Source: Bacillus sp. FJAT-42376
GTDB lineage: Bacteria > Bacillota > Bacilli > Bacillales > Bacillaceae
DNA length: 64,000 bases
Assembly: GCF_003816055.1 (NCBI RefSeq)
Contig: NZ_CP033906.1
Coordinates: 3,472,001 to 3,536,000, forward strand
Direction of reading: 5' to 3'
Position 1 is the stretch's first letter. Every line of letters begins with the position of its first letter. The position numbers were made by a program, and so were the translations under genes. Under the pieces are notes generated by a model. That model saw nothing but the letters and a program-made list of their open reading frames with translations, had not been told where the DNA came from and made no database searches. Below are positions 42,529 through 51,680 of this stretch, piece after piece.

Positions 42529-42792
42529 TTAATGTTTTTGCAGGATCATTTCGTTTTGAAGCTCCTGAAGCTGGAGTCTCATTCGGTATAGCTGTTCTTT
42601 TTGCTGATCATCACAGCTTAATGTTAGTTTATTTAGATCGTTTACAGCATTTTCAAGCATGGTTTGAGCTTCGGTGTATTCAATATCATGATAATGATTT
42701 TGCTTAGCGCCGCTCTCAAATTGCTGTTTGGCATAATTGTACGCATCGACGGATTTTTGCATATATTCTTCTACTGATTGACGGGTTGCCAT
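42529..42792 (-). CDS. ytzC: DUF2524 protein YtzC
   Basis: An 87-residue, almost wholly helical protein: MATRQSVEEYMQKSVDAYNY, then YTEAQTMLENAVNDLNKLTL, and QLYRMRLQLQELQNEMIL. It matches B. subtilis YtzC (DUF2524) in sequence style, size and position next to ytqA. The function is unknown. GGAGCGAGGCAA precedes the ATG at 42792; the in-frame start at 42810 is before this site. Confidence 0.85.
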   Translation of the reverse strand: MATRQSVEEYMQKSVDAYNYAKQQFESGAKQNHYHDIEYTEAQTMLENAVNDLNKLTLSCDDQQKEQLYRMRLQLQELQNEMILQKH

Positions 42793-42932
42793 TTGCCTCG
42801 CTCCTCTCATGGTTCAAGCTTTTTTAGGGTTTACCATGACAGCATGATTACACCCGAGAAAATTTGTCATTCCAAAAAGGGGCGTGATAAAATGGCAGAA
42901 TGACAATAATTTATTCGGGAGGCTTTTCTGAC

Positions 42933-43898
42933 TTGATTCAGTCCAACCCTTTTCCATATGCAAGTGATACAAAGCGGTATCACACCTGGAATTACCATTT
43001 GAAAAACACATTTGGCCATAAAGTATTTAAAGTTGCGCTTGATGGCGGATTTGATTGCCCGAACCGTGATGGGACGGTTGCTTTTGGCGGCTGTACGTTT
43101 TGCAGTGCCGCAGGTTCAGGGGACTTTGCCGGCAATCGGGCGGATGACCTCACGACTCAATTTCATGAAGTGAAATCAAAAATGCATCAAAAATGGAAAG
43201 ACGGAAAGTATATGGCTTATTTTCAGGCTTACACCAATACCCATGCCCCGCTCGAGGTATTAAAGGAAAAGTTCGAAACCGTTCTCGGCTTTGAGAATGT
43301 TGTGGGACTATCCATCGCCACCAGACCTGATTGTCTTCCGGACGATGTGGTGGAGTATTTGGCGGAGCTCAATCAGCGCACTTACCTTTGGGTGGAGCTT
43401 GGCCTGCAGACCGTTCATGAACGCACGGCTCTCCTGATTAACCGGGCTCATGATTATCCTGCCTATGTGGAGGGAGTTAGTAAGCTGAGGAAGCATGGCA
43501 TCCGGGTTTGCACCCATATTATTAACGGTCTTCCGCTCGAAGACAAAGATATGATGATGGAAACAGCCCTCGAGGTGGCGAAACTTGATGTTCAGGGAAT
43601 TAAAATCCATCTTCTGCACCTTTTGAAAGGGACGCCGATGGTGAAACAGTTTGAGAAAGGAATGCTTGAATTTTTATCCTTTGATGATTATGTTCAGCTC
43701 GTCTGTGATCAGCTTGAAGTCATTCCCCCGGAAATGATTGTCCACCGGATTACCGGTGACGGGCCGATTGATTTAATGATCGGGCCGATGTGGAGTGTGA
43801 ACAAGTGGTCGGTCTTAAACGCCATTGATGCAGAAATGGAACGGCGCGGCAGCTATCAGGGCCGACTGTTTCATGAAAAAGGAGCGGCTGCGAAATGA
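42933..43898 (+). CDS. mnmL: radical SAM tRNA modification protein MnmL (YtqA)
   Basis: A 321-residue radical SAM enzyme of the ELP3-related TIGR01212 family. The cluster cysteines are in DCPNRDGTVAFGGCTFC (C-x11-C-x2-C), an unusual spacing that is typical for this family. In B. subtilis YtqA has been assigned to conversion of cmnm5U to nm5U at tRNA position 34 (MnmL), the step before YtqB/MnmM methylation. A TTG at 42933 with GGGAGG 10 bp upstream is the likely start; an upstream in-frame ATG at 42900 has no Shine-Dalgarno. The stop overlaps mnmM by ATGA. Confidence 0.87.
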   Translation: MIQSNPFPYASDTKRYHTWNYHLKNTFGHKVFKVALDGGFDCPNRDGTVAFGGCTFCSAAGSGDFAGNRADDLTTQFHEVKSKMHQKWKDGKYMAYFQAYTNTHAPLEVLKEKFETVLGFENVVGLSIATRPDCLPDDVVEYLAELNQRTYLWVELGLQTVHERTALLINRAHDYPAYVEGVSKLRKHGIRVCTHIINGLPLEDKDMMMETALEVAKLDVQGIKIHLLHLLKGTPMVKQFEKGMLEFLSFDDYVQLVCDQLEVIPPEMIVHRITGDGPIDLMIGPMWSVNKWSVLNAIDAEMERRGSYQGRLFHEKGAAAK

Positions 43899-44467
43899 TA
43901 CTGACCAGAATCCTTCCTTTTTGCCGGAATTTATTATCAGAGGCCGTTCAGCCTGGCAGCATCGCGGTTGACGCGACAGCGGGAAACGGGCATGACTCGG
44001 TTTTCCTTGCAGCGCTTACGGGTGAAGAAGGGCATGTTTTCAGCTTTGACATTCAGCAAGAAGCGATTGACGCAACGAGGAGAAACCTCGAGGATAAAGG
44101 GTTAAGCAACAGGGTGACGCTTTTTCATAAAGGCCATGAGTTCGCAGAGGAGCTGATTCCTGATGAATATCACGGGAACATTTCAGGAGCGGTCTTTAAT
44201 CTTGGCTATTTGCCTGGCGGGAATAAAGAAATCGTGACTTCCCCTGAAGGGACGATCGAGAGCATCAGGCAATTATTCCGGATGCTGAAGCCGGAAGGAA
44301 TCATCGTTCTTGTTATTTACCATGGACATCCTGAAGGGAAATTGGAGAAACAGTCCGTCTTGGAATTTTTGCAAAGCCTTCCTCAGGAAGAGGCCCATGT
44401 GATGCAATATCAGTTCATCAATCAGAAAAACAATCCGCCTTTCATTTGTGCCATTGAAAAGCGTTAA
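43895..44467 (+). CDS. mnmM: tRNA (mnm5s2U34) methyltransferase MnmM (YtqB)
   Basis: A 190-residue class I SAM-dependent methyltransferase: AVDATAGNGHDSVFLA is the SAM-binding motif I, HVFSFDIQ motif II, and GAVFNLGYLPGGNKE the family hallmark. YtqB/MnmM methylates nm5U34 in tRNA to mnm5U. The ATG overlaps the mnmL TGA, so the enzymes for successive steps are co-translated. A strong terminator follows. Confidence 0.88.
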   Translation: MILTRILPFCRNLLSEAVQPGSIAVDATAGNGHDSVFLAALTGEEGHVFSFDIQQEAIDATRRNLEDKGLSNRVTLFHKGHEFAEELIPDEYHGNISGAVFNLGYLPGGNKEIVTSPEGTIESIRQLFRMLKPEGIIVLVIYHGHPEGKLEKQSVLEFLQSLPQEEAHVMQYQFINQKNNPPFICAIEKR

Positions 44468-44492
44468 ACCGGCTATTTGGCCGGTTTTTTTT
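44466..44492 (+). terminator. terminator of mnmLM
   Basis: AAACCGGC-(6 nt)-GCCGGTTT followed by TTTTTT overlaps the mnmM stop codon. Confidence 0.85.
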
Positions 44493-44631
44493 ATTACGCT
44501 GGAGTCATTAAAGCCGCAGCAGAAGGCAGAAGATCCGAACCGGAAATGGGAAAGAAGATCAAACAGAACTTTCATTAATAACCCGTATAAATAGCTTCGC
44601 AAAATAAAATACTAATTTCGAGATTTCTTCG

Positions 44632-44660
44632 TTGACTTTCGACAATATCTGCCGTAATCT
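44632..44660 (+). promoter_or_regulatory. sigma-A promoter of the cystine-type ABC operon
   Basis: TTGACT (44632-44637), a 17-bp spacer and TAATCT (44655-44660), 56 bp upstream of the lipoprotein gene. No S-box or clear CymR site was recognised in the leader. Confidence 0.6.
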
Positions 44661-44715
44661 TAAAAAGTATTTTTTATATAAATTAAACCTATCAACTAAC
44701 TGGGGGATTACAAAG

Positions 44716-45504
44716 ATGAAAAAAATCTTTTCCATTCTTTTCATAGCAGCTGCTTTATTTGCATTAGCTGCATGCGGATCTAAAAAAGAAGAGAGCGCTG
44801 GCGATCTTTATGATCAGATTAAAGATAAAGGCGAGGTAACAATCGGAACGGAAGGTACATATGCACCCTTCACCTTTCATGATAAATCAGGAAAACTGAC
44901 GGGCTTTGATGTAGAGATTGCCGAGGAAGTATTCAAGCGTCTGGATATCAAACCGAAATTCGTTGAAACAAAATGGGACGGCATGATCGCCGGTCTTGAT
45001 TCCAAACGTTACGATATGGTTGCCAATGAAGTAGCCATTCGTCCTGAGCGCCTTGAAAAATACGATATGTCTGAACCTTATATCGTTTCTAAAGCTGTAT
45101 TGATTGTAAAAGAAGATAACAATGAAATTAAATCACTGAAAGATTTGAAAGGCAAAAAAGTTGGACAGTCACTGGACAGCAACTACCGGAAAATTGCAGA
45201 GGAAAATGGCGCAACGAATACTGTGGTTGAAGGCTTCAACCAATCCATCGATTTGATTGCTGCCGGAAGAATCGATGCAACAATCAACGACAGCCTTTCC
45301 TACCTCGATTTAAAGAAACAGCGTCCTGAGCTTCCAATCAAGAAAGTGTATGAAGAACAAGAAGCAACAGAAAATGCGTTTCTTTTCCGCAAAGACAGCG
45401 GAAAACTGAAAGAAGAGGTCGACAAAGCTTTAGCAGAAATGAAAAAGGACGGCACTTACCTGAAGATCTCTGAAAAATGGTTCGGTACAGATGTCTCCAA
45501 GTAA
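44716..45504 (+). CDS. tcyA: amino acid ABC transporter substrate-binding lipoprotein, TcyA-like
   Basis: A 262-residue solute-binding protein with a lipoprotein signal (MKKIFSILFIAAALFALAAC, Cys20 lipidated). The family-3 signature GKLTGFDVEIAEEVFKRL is followed by DGMIAGLDSKRYDMVAN. Together with the permease and ATPase it resembles the TcyABC L-cystine importer of B. subtilis; another amino acid cannot be excluded. GGGGGATTACAAAG lies before the ATG at 44716. A frame extension to 44632 overlaps the promoter and is not coding. Confidence 0.82.
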   Translation: MKKIFSILFIAAALFALAACGSKKEESAGDLYDQIKDKGEVTIGTEGTYAPFTFHDKSGKLTGFDVEIAEEVFKRLDIKPKFVETKWDGMIAGLDSKRYDMVANEVAIRPERLEKYDMSEPYIVSKAVLIVKEDNNEIKSLKDLKGKKVGQSLDSNYRKIAEENGATNTVVEGFNQSIDLIAAGRIDATINDSLSYLDLKKQRPELPIKKVYEEQEATENAFLFRKDSGKLKEEVDKALAEMKKDGTYLKISEKWFGTDVSK

Positions 45505-45513
45505 AGGATTTGA

Positions 45514-46203
45514 GTGAATATGTTTGCCGATGAACGTTCACAGCGGATTATAGGGATTCTGACAGAATCCTTTTTTCCGCTTTTAAAAGCAGGAATTGCC
45601 TTTACCATTCCTTTGACTCTTATTACTTTTGCCCTTGGCTTGATTTTGGCATTCTTTGTAGCACTGGCACGAATGTCAAATATCAAAATTCTTACCGCGA
45701 TATCAGGATTTTACGTGTGGATTTTCAGAGGGACACCGCTTCTCGTTCAGCTGTTTATTTTATTCTACGGGCTTGGCAGTGTTGGCATTACATTAGAACC
45801 CTTTACGGCAGCTGTTATCGGCTTCACCTTAAATAAGGGGGCTTACAGTTCGGAAATCATCCGTGCGGCCATTCTTTCTATTCCGAAAGGACAATGGGAA
45901 GCGGCCTATTCCATTAATATGACACGCTCACAGGCGATACGGAGAATTATTCTTCCGCAGGCAGTGCGGGTATCTATTCCTCCGCTTGGAAACTCGTTTA
46001 TCAGTCTTGTAAAAGATACATCTCTCGCTGCCACCATTACCGTTACGGAAATGTTCCAGAAGTCCCAGCAAATCGCATCTGTATATTATGAACCTCTATG
46101 GATGTACATTGAAGTCGCGTTTATTTACCTCATCTTCAGTACCGTGCTAACCTGGCTGCAATCCAAACTGGAGCACCGCTATGAACGCGGAATTGCTAAA
46201 TAA
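45514..46203 (+). CDS. tcyB: amino acid ABC transporter permease, TcyB-like
   Basis: A 229-residue His/Glu/Gln/Arg-type permease with about five helices. It has YVWIFRGTPLLVQLFILFYG after helix 2 and the EAA loop EAAYSINMTRSQAIRRIILP. It transports the amino acid delivered by the binding protein. The GTG at 45514 has AAAGGA close upstream; an ATG at 45520 is possible. It is 9 bp after the binding protein gene. Confidence 0.85.
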   Translation: MNMFADERSQRIIGILTESFFPLLKAGIAFTIPLTLITFALGLILAFFVALARMSNIKILTAISGFYVWIFRGTPLLVQLFILFYGLGSVGITLEPFTAAVIGFTLNKGAYSSEIIRAAILSIPKGQWEAAYSINMTRSQAIRRIILPQAVRVSIPPLGNSFISLVKDTSLAATITVTEMFQKSQQIASVYYEPLWMYIEVAFIYLIFSTVLTWLQSKLEHRYERGIAK

Positions 46204-46215
46204 GGAGGAGCCGGC

Positions 46216-46965
46216 ATGATAAAAATGGATAAACTTTATAAACGCTTCGGCGATCTGGAAGTGTTAAAAGGAATTGATCTAACCATTGAAAAAGGACAAA
46301 CCGCTGTCATCATCGGTCCTTCCGGTTCAGGGAAAACCACGCTTCTCCGCTGCCTGAATCTGCTGGAAGTTCCGGATTCAGGTACCATTCAGCTTGGAAC
46401 GGAGACCATTCATTTTGCTGAAAAGCAAAAGCTCCGCTCGAACGTGACGGCTGCCTTCAGAAAGCAAACCGGGATGGTTTTTCAAAACTATAACCTTTTC
46501 CCCCATCTGACTGCTGTGCAAAACGTGATGGAGGGTCAGGTGACGGTGAAGGGAATTTCGAAAGAAGAAGCACGTAAGCAAGCATTGCTTCAGCTGGAAA
46601 AAGTAGGACTGCTGGAGAGAGCAGACATGTACCCTCACCAATTATCAGGGGGGCAGCAGCAGCGTGTAGGGATAGCGAGAGCCATGGCAATGGACCCCGA
46701 TGTGCTCCTTTTTGATGAACCAACCTCTGCACTTGATCCGGAGCTCGTGGGAGAAGTTCTGAAAGTCATGAAAAACCTGGCCAATGAAGGAATGACCATG
46801 GTGATTGTGACGCATGAAATGAATTTTGCGAGAGATGCCGCTGATTTGGTCATCTTTATGGATGAAGGGGTTGTCGCTGAAGCAGGGTCCCCCCAAGCAG
46901 TATTTGACGAGACCCAAAACGCACGTACCCTTCAGTTCCTGAATAAAGTTCAGTCGAATGGATAA
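46216..46965 (+). CDS. tcyC: amino acid ABC transporter ATP-binding protein, TcyC-like
   Basis: A 249-residue polar amino acid ATPase: Walker [13 protein letters not shown]-loop [10 protein letters not shown], signature [14 protein letters not shown], Walker [15 protein letters not shown]. It is co-translated with the permease (12-bp gap, AAGGAGGAG upstream). It forms the energy-coupling part of the TcyABC-like importer. Confidence 0.88.
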   Translation: MIKMDKLYKRFGDLEVLKGIDLTIEKGQTAVIIGPSGSGKTTLLRCLNLLEVPDSGTIQLGTETIHFAEKQKLRSNVTAAFRKQTGMVFQNYNLFPHLTAVQNVMEGQVTVKGISKEEARKQALLQLEKVGLLERADMYPHQLSGGQQQRVGIARAMAMDPDVLLFDEPTSALDPELVGEVLKVMKNLANEGMTMVIVTHEMNFARDAADLVIFMDEGVVAEAGSPQAVFDETQNARTLQFLNKVQSNG

Positions 46966-47000
46966 AAAAAAGCTGCAGAAGCGATTTCTGCAGCTTTTTA
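46966..47000. terminator. bidirectional terminator
   Basis: AAAAAAAGCTGCAGAA and TTCTGCAGCTTTTT arms with a GCGAT loop. It is placed between the convergent ABC operon and ytpB and overlaps the ytpB stop. Confidence 0.85.
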
Positions 47001-48074
47001 TGTGCCCTGGGCCGTCATTTTTTGATAGGTCCGATACGCCCTGCCGTTCAAATAGAAGAAAAGCGATGTTCCTCCTCCTCTTCTTAAAAGCGTGCGGGCA
47101 AGTTTGTTCAGTTCTTTCCTTGATGTCACTTTTTGATCGGACAAATATACGCCAAGAAGTCCTCTGTTGATTAGCTTGTGAAAGCCTTCGTGGGGAATTC
47201 CCTTCAGGCTGCTGTCCGCTTTTTCGATGAAATGCTTTAGACGCTTCATCATGCTTTCTTCTGTCGGATAGTAGCTGCAAAAGTTCAAATCCCCTCCGGC
47301 GCGGTCTTCTTCCTGGTCAATTAAGTAGTCCAGGAGGATATGTAGCCCCTGTACATATGGGAAATAGCTGTCCCTGATTTGTTTCGCCAGTCTCTGATCG
47401 AATGAATTCTGGAATCCATAGGCAACGAGACAAAAGATTCCGAGTGTCGAACCGCTGCATGCAGAAAACTCGTACCATTCCATTTCAGGCAGGGTGCCCC
47501 GATGCCGTTCAAACCATGTTTCAAGACGTGGAACCCGCTCATCTTCCTTAACATGCTTGTGAACCTGAAGATCGCAGTAATAGCCTGACAGTTCAAGCAG
47601 GGTCCCTTTGATCTGAGGGTAATCTTCCATTTCGCCAAGGAGTCGTTGGCAGGTGGATACAAGATCATGCAAATAGCCGCCGTCATTCTGATCCTCACGG
47701 AAGAAATAGTAATTTTTCAATTCAGCCCCGCATGTGAGGGCGTCCGGCATGGATTGATGGAGCATGCTGAAATCATCCGGATCAAGCGACGTGCTCCGGT
47801 CGCACAAATTGTCCAAATAATCACTTATGGTCTGATAGGCCACAATAAACTCAATGCACTTTTTCATATTCGATCCGGCCAGAATCGAAAGAATACTGCC
47901 TCCCTCACAATGGAAGGATTTATCATTGATGCTTGCAAGCGCCTGGTTCCTTAATTCTGTGTTCGGGATGGCTTCGGCTTTCCTCTTCCACTCCCTCAAA
48001 TTGTGGTGTACATGGGGAAATACTTGTTTATAAACCTTTTTCATTAACGAAAAAGGAGTCGTCGGGATTGTCAT
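46998..48074 (-). CDS. ytpB: sesquarterpene synthase YtpB (tetraprenyl-beta-curcumene synthase)
   Basis: A 358-residue all-alpha protein of the DUF2600/YtpB family. It has YQTISDYLDNLCDRST and HILLDYLIDQEEDRAGGDLN, two aspartate-rich segments for binding the diphosphate-magnesium of C35 prenyl diphosphate. YtpB makes tetraprenyl-beta-curcumene, a step toward C35 terpenes found in Bacillus spores and membranes. Its ATG overlaps the ytpA stop (ATGA), as in B. subtilis. Confidence 0.88.
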   Translation of the reverse strand: MTIPTTPFSLMKKVYKQVFPHVHHNLREWKRKAEAIPNTELRNQALASINDKSFHCEGGSILSILAGSNMKKCIEFIVAYQTISDYLDNLCDRSTSLDPDDFSMLHQSMPDALTCGAELKNYYFFREDQNDGGYLHDLVSTCQRLLGEMEDYPQIKGTLLELSGYYCDLQVHKHVKEDERVPRLETWFERHRGTLPEMEWYEFSACSGSTLGIFCLVAYGFQNSFDQRLAKQIRDSYFPYVQGLHILLDYLIDQEEDRAGGDLNFCSYYPTEESMMKRLKHFIEKADSSLKGIPHEGFHKLINRGLLGVYLSDQKVTSRKELNKLARTLLRRGGGTSLFFYLNGRAYRTYQKMTAQGT

Positions 48075-48883
48075 GTCGATTCACTCCAATTTTCTGCAGG
48101 AAGGTCCGGAAGGTGGTATTCGGCAAAAGCGAGCGCCATCTTAAATACCTGGTCCCTTTCAGGCTCATTAAAGATTTCATGGTAGAATCCCTTCCACTCT
48201 TTATACGATTTTTCAGATGAATCGAGGCGATTAAACCATGATTTAACTGCCGTCTTATCCACTATTTTATCATCCCCGCCCTGCATGACAAGGAGGGGGA
48301 CATCAGGAAATGTATGCTGCTTATCATTTGCCTGGTGTACAGCATGAATAAGTTCCCTGTACCAGCGTATCGATACTTTGGTTACATACAAGGAGTCATT
48401 TTCATCAATCTCAATGACAGACTTGTTCCGTGTCGCCATTTCAATGCTTAAATTCGATTTTAACAGAAGCGCGGGCGTTACGATATTTAATCCTCTTGAT
48501 ACGGCATCCAATGCCGCGTTCGGTTTGTGAATTAAGCCAAGACACGGCGATGAGAGAATGACACCTGCCAGATTATGTTCTTTTTCCTGAAGCGCTCTGA
48601 TGGCAATCAGGCCCCCCATGCTGTGTCCGAGGAGGAAAAGCGGCAAATCATATTTATCCGCTTCTGTCAGCCACCTGTTCAATTCCGTTATGTATTCACT
48701 AAAGGACTGGATATGCCCTCTTCTTCTTGTTGAGGTTCCCTGTCCGGGAAGATCTCCCATTATGACGTGATATCCCGCACATCTCCACATTTCAATCAGC
48801 CATTTATAGCGTCTGTGATGCTCAGCAGCGCCATGAACCATGACGATGACTCCTTTTGGCCGTTCTGCTTCCCATTTCCACAT
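48071..48883 (-). CDS. ytpA: alpha/beta-hydrolase YtpA (phospholipase-like)
   Basis: A 270-residue lysophospholipase-type hydrolase. VHGAAEHHRRYKW is the HG oxyanion region, GHSMGGL carries the nucleophile Ser, and the Asp and His lie in MQGGDDKIVD and FYHEIFNE. YtpA was linked to formation of bacilysocin, a lysophosphatidylglycerol antibiotic, in B. subtilis. The ATG at 48883 has GGAGGG 6 bp upstream; an in-frame start at 48904 is before this site. Confidence 0.87.
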   Translation of the reverse strand: MWKWEAERPKGVIVMVHGAAEHHRRYKWLIEMWRCAGYHVIMGDLPGQGTSTRRRGHIQSFSEYITELNRWLTEADKYDLPLFLLGHSMGGLIAIRALQEKEHNLAGVILSSPCLGLIHKPNAALDAVSRGLNIVTPALLLKSNLSIEMATRNKSVIEIDENDSLYVTKVSIRWYRELIHAVHQANDKQHTFPDVPLLVMQGGDDKIVDKTAVKSWFNRLDSSEKSYKEWKGFYHEIFNEPERDQVFKMALAFAEYHLPDLPAENWSEST

Positions 48884-48991
48884 AAGAATCCCTCCATTTC
48901 CCAAAAATCTTTCCTTCCGTCCTTACAAGCGATGTTCATTTTATTATAATGGAATTAGAATTCCCTAATTACGCGAAAGGATGTTCAGCAA

Positions 48992-49510
48992 ATGATCTAT
49001 TCATACAAACAATTCACTCCAGATATTTCTGAAACAGCTTTTATTGCAGATTATGTAACGATTTCCGGCGATGTGAAAATCGGTGAAGAATCAAGTATAT
49101 GGTTTAACACGGTTATCCGGGGCGATGTTTCACCAACCATTATTGGAAAACGGGTAAACGTTCAGGACCAGTGCTGCCTCCATCAAAGCCCGAACCGTCC
49201 GCTCATTATTGAGGATGATGTCACTATTGGACATCAGGTCATTCTCCACAGCTCTATTATTCGCAAGAACGCGCTGATCGGGATGGGCTCCCTTATCCTC
49301 GACGGAGCTGAAATTGGCGAAGGGGCTTTTATCGGTGCGGGCAGCCTCGTTCCTCCGGGAAAAAAGATTCCCCCGCATTCCCTTGCATTCGGCAGACCGG
49401 CGAAGGTCATAAGGCCCCTCAATGAAGAAGATGTGAAGGACATGGCGCGTATCCGCAGAGAATACACGGAAAAAGCGCAAATTTACAAACAGTCATCTCC
49501 AATAAAATAG
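48992..49510 (+). CDS. ytoA: gamma-carbonic anhydrase-like hexapeptide protein YtoA
   Basis: A 172-residue left-handed beta-helix protein: FIADYVTISGDVKIGEESSI, GDVSPTIIGKRVNVQDQCCL, and VTIGHQVILHSSI with histidines placed as zinc ligands (H in DQCCLHQ, GHQV, LHS). It is a PaaY/CaiE-type gamma-carbonic anhydrase-like enzyme. AAAGGATG lies upstream. It is divergent to ytpA as in B. subtilis. The asnB gene that follows in B. subtilis is absent here. A hairpin without a T-run (GCATCATC/GATGATGC, about 49540-49562) follows. Confidence 0.85.
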   Translation: MIYSYKQFTPDISETAFIADYVTISGDVKIGEESSIWFNTVIRGDVSPTIIGKRVNVQDQCCLHQSPNRPLIIEDDVTIGHQVILHSSIIRKNALIGMGSLILDGAEIGEGAFIGAGSLVPPGKKIPPHSLAFGRPAKVIRPLNEEDVKDMARIRREYTEKAQIYKQSSPIK

Positions 49511-49762
49511 GGGAGTATATTTATCTTATCACGGCAGCGCATCATCTCAAAAGGATGATGCCCTCCCGGTTAAGAGGAAACAATCAGGACAGCTCCATAC
49601 AGACTCTCAAAGAGAATGGTTGAACACGTCTTTTAGGATATTGGTGCGTCTTTAAGGAATTGAAAAAAATATATTGAATTTCTTTACAATTCCTTATTAC
49701 TGACTAAATAATTCTAAATTAAAATAGGGATTAAGCCTTTTGTAAAGGAGCCATGTGCTTAT

Positions 49763-50323
49763 ATGAAAACGAAACTGATTGCAAACATGTACGATTTCGA
49801 ATGCAGAATCTTCCGCAGCGTCAACAGACACTTCGACCGGAAATTACTCAACATGTACTTCCGCAATATTACACATGCCGGCGGCGCATCTTTTACCATC
49901 CTCGTGTGTATAGCCATGTTTTTCTTTACGCACGGCCCTGTCAAATGGGTGGCGCTTGCCAGTGCTGCTTCACTTGCCATCAGCCATATTCCCGTTGCCA
50001 TTGTCAAAAAAATGTATCCAAGGAAGCGCCCGTATATTTCCCTGCTGGAAACAAAAGTACCCGCCAATCCGCTGGAAGATCATTCATTTCCTTCGGGCCA
50101 TACGACAGCCATATTTTCTGTTATTATTCCATTTTTACTTTTCATGCCAAGTCTCTCCGTGATTCTGATTCCTTTGGGTATAAGTGTGGGTCTTTCCCGT
50201 ATCTATCTTGGTCTTCATTATCCTTCTGATGTGCTCGCCGGCTGTCTGCTCGGCACATCGACAAGCATCATGACGTTCATGATGGTCAGCAAGTGGCTTC
50301 CGAATTTGCTTCACTTTTCCTGA
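49763..50323 (+). CDS. PAP2-family membrane phosphatase
   Basis: A 186-residue membrane protein with three lipid-phosphatase motifs: KKMYPRKRPY (KxxxxxxRP), HSFPSGHTTA (PSGH), and SRIYLGLHYPSD (SRxxxxxHxxxD). It probably dephosphorylates a lipid phosphate such as undecaprenyl pyrophosphate or phosphatidylglycerol phosphate on the outer face of the membrane. AAAGGAG lies about 12 bp upstream of the ATG. Its end runs 36 bp before a GT4 glycosyltransferase gene, so both may act on glycolipids. Confidence 0.85.
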   Translation: MKTKLIANMYDFECRIFRSVNRHFDRKLLNMYFRNITHAGGASFTILVCIAMFFFTHGPVKWVALASAASLAISHIPVAIVKKMYPRKRPYISLLETKVPANPLEDHSFPSGHTTAIFSVIIPFLLFMPSLSVILIPLGISVGLSRIYLGLHYPSDVLAGCLLGTSTSIMTFMMVSKWLPNLLHFS

Positions 50324-50358
50324 TTATTCGGTTCGACTTTAAAGTCTGGAGGGATTCG

Positions 50359-51501
50359 ATGAAAATCGCGTTGTTTACGGATACGTATGCTCCTGATGTT
50401 AATGGAGTAGCCCGGACATTAAAACGGTTCACAGACTATCTTGAAGCGAATGGCCATGAATATCGGGTTTTTGCGCCTGAAAGCACAAAAGAAAGCCGGT
50501 TTTCCAGTCATATCCACCGTTTTTCAAGCTTTCCTTTCTTTTTATACCCTGAGTGCCGCGTCGCGTGGCCCAATATGCTCCAGGTAAAAGGAGAGCTCCA
50601 AAAATTCCAGCCTGATCTCGTTCATATAGCAACGCCGTTCAACATCGGTTTTTGCGGCATGCATTATGCAAAAAAATTAAACATTCCCATTGTCGGCTCG
50701 TATCATACTGATTTTGACCAGTATCTGGAATATTACGACCTGCAGTTCTTCTCGAAAATCCTTTGGAAATACATGCACTGGTTTCACAGGCCTTTTAAAA
50801 AGCTGTTTGTTCCCTCCCCTGAAACGATGGAACAGCTGAAAAATCAAGGATTTCCCAATTTGAAAATATGGGGCAGAGGTGTGGACTGTTCCATGTTTTC
50901 TCCGCGCCTCGACGGTTTTGATGCGCACGAACATTACCATATAAAGGAGCCGTTTATCCTCTCTTATGCCGGACGCCTTGCTCCAGAGAAAGACATCCAG
51001 ACACTGATGGCCATTGCCAAAAGGCTTCCCGAGCATTTACGGGAAAAAGTACATTTTCTGATTATCGGAGACGGTCCCTCAAAGGTTGAAATGATGAAGG
51101 ATGCACCGGATAACATGACGTTTGCCGGGTATGTCAGCGGACGAAACCTTGCGAAACTTTATGCTTCATCTGATCTTTTTGTTTTCCCTTCCCCTACAGA
51201 AACCTTTGGGAATGTCGTACTGGAATCCCTGGCGTGCGGAACACCAGTCATTGGTGCAAATTCCGGGGGTGTCAAGAATATACTGTCAGAAGGAAAAAAC
51301 GGTCTGCTCGTCGAGCCTCGTAATCCGGACGCATTCATTGAAGCGATTTCTTCATTGGTAGGCAATCATCGTCTTCGAGAGGAAATGTCCCGTCATGCGA
51401 GAGCCTACGCACTGACTCAAACGTGGAATCAGATTTTTGATGGCCTGCTGCATGATTATGAGGAGGTCATCGTCCATCCGGAAGAAGTCCGTTACGCTTA
51501 A
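50359..51501 (+). CDS. GT4 glycosyltransferase (MgtA-like)
   Basis: A 380-residue GT-B fold glycosyltransferase. The N-terminal MKIALFTDTYAPDVNGVART is typical of GT4 enzymes such as mannosyl- and glucosyl-lipid transferases. The C-terminal half has LSYAGRLAPEKDIQTL and FVFPSPTETFGNVVLESLAC with the EX7E glutamates. GGAGGG precedes the ATG at 50359. It is coupled to the PAP2 gene. It may glycosylate diacylglycerol or another lipid, but the substrate is not deducible. Confidence 0.85.
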   Translation: MKIALFTDTYAPDVNGVARTLKRFTDYLEANGHEYRVFAPESTKESRFSSHIHRFSSFPFFLYPECRVAWPNMLQVKGELQKFQPDLVHIATPFNIGFCGMHYAKKLNIPIVGSYHTDFDQYLEYYDLQFFSKILWKYMHWFHRPFKKLFVPSPETMEQLKNQGFPNLKIWGRGVDCSMFSPRLDGFDAHEHYHIKEPFILSYAGRLAPEKDIQTLMAIAKRLPEHLREKVHFLIIGDGPSKVEMMKDAPDNMTFAGYVSGRNLAKLYASSDLFVFPSPTETFGNVVLESLACGTPVIGANSGGVKNILSEGKNGLLVEPRNPDAFIEAISSLVGNHRLREEMSRHARAYALTQTWNQIFDGLLHDYEEVIVHPEEVRYA

Positions 51502-51540
51502 ATGAACAAAAGCGCAGGTGCCTTGAAGGAATAAAGTTCT

Positions 51541-51612
51541 GATAAGTGCGCGACGTCCTGTCGCAACGCCCAACTGATCCGCTTCATGCGGGCCTCCGAC
51601 AACTTGAGGGGC
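51541..51612. repeat. structured intergenic element with three small hairpins
   Basis: GCGAC-TCCTG-type hairpin (51550-51564), CCGC-TTCAT-GCGG (51579-51591) and CCTC/GAGG (51593-51609) lie one after another. The block resembles a dispersed intergenic repeat but differs from the other repeats in this window. No gene is seen. Confidence 0.4.
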
Positions 51613-51642
51613 CAGGCTCATTTTTATCATTCCCTAAACAGC

Positions 51643-51678
51643 AAAAAGGCGCAGCTGATTTCCCAGCGGCGCCTTTTT
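51643..51678 (-). terminator. terminator of the ydj/ynj-like operon
   Basis: AAAAAGGCGC and GCGCCTTTTT with inner GCTG/CAGC arms form a long stem with T-runs on both strands. It lies at the end of the FAD-oxidoreductase gene and can also stop the GT4 transcript. Confidence 0.85.
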
Positions 51679-51680
51679 GA

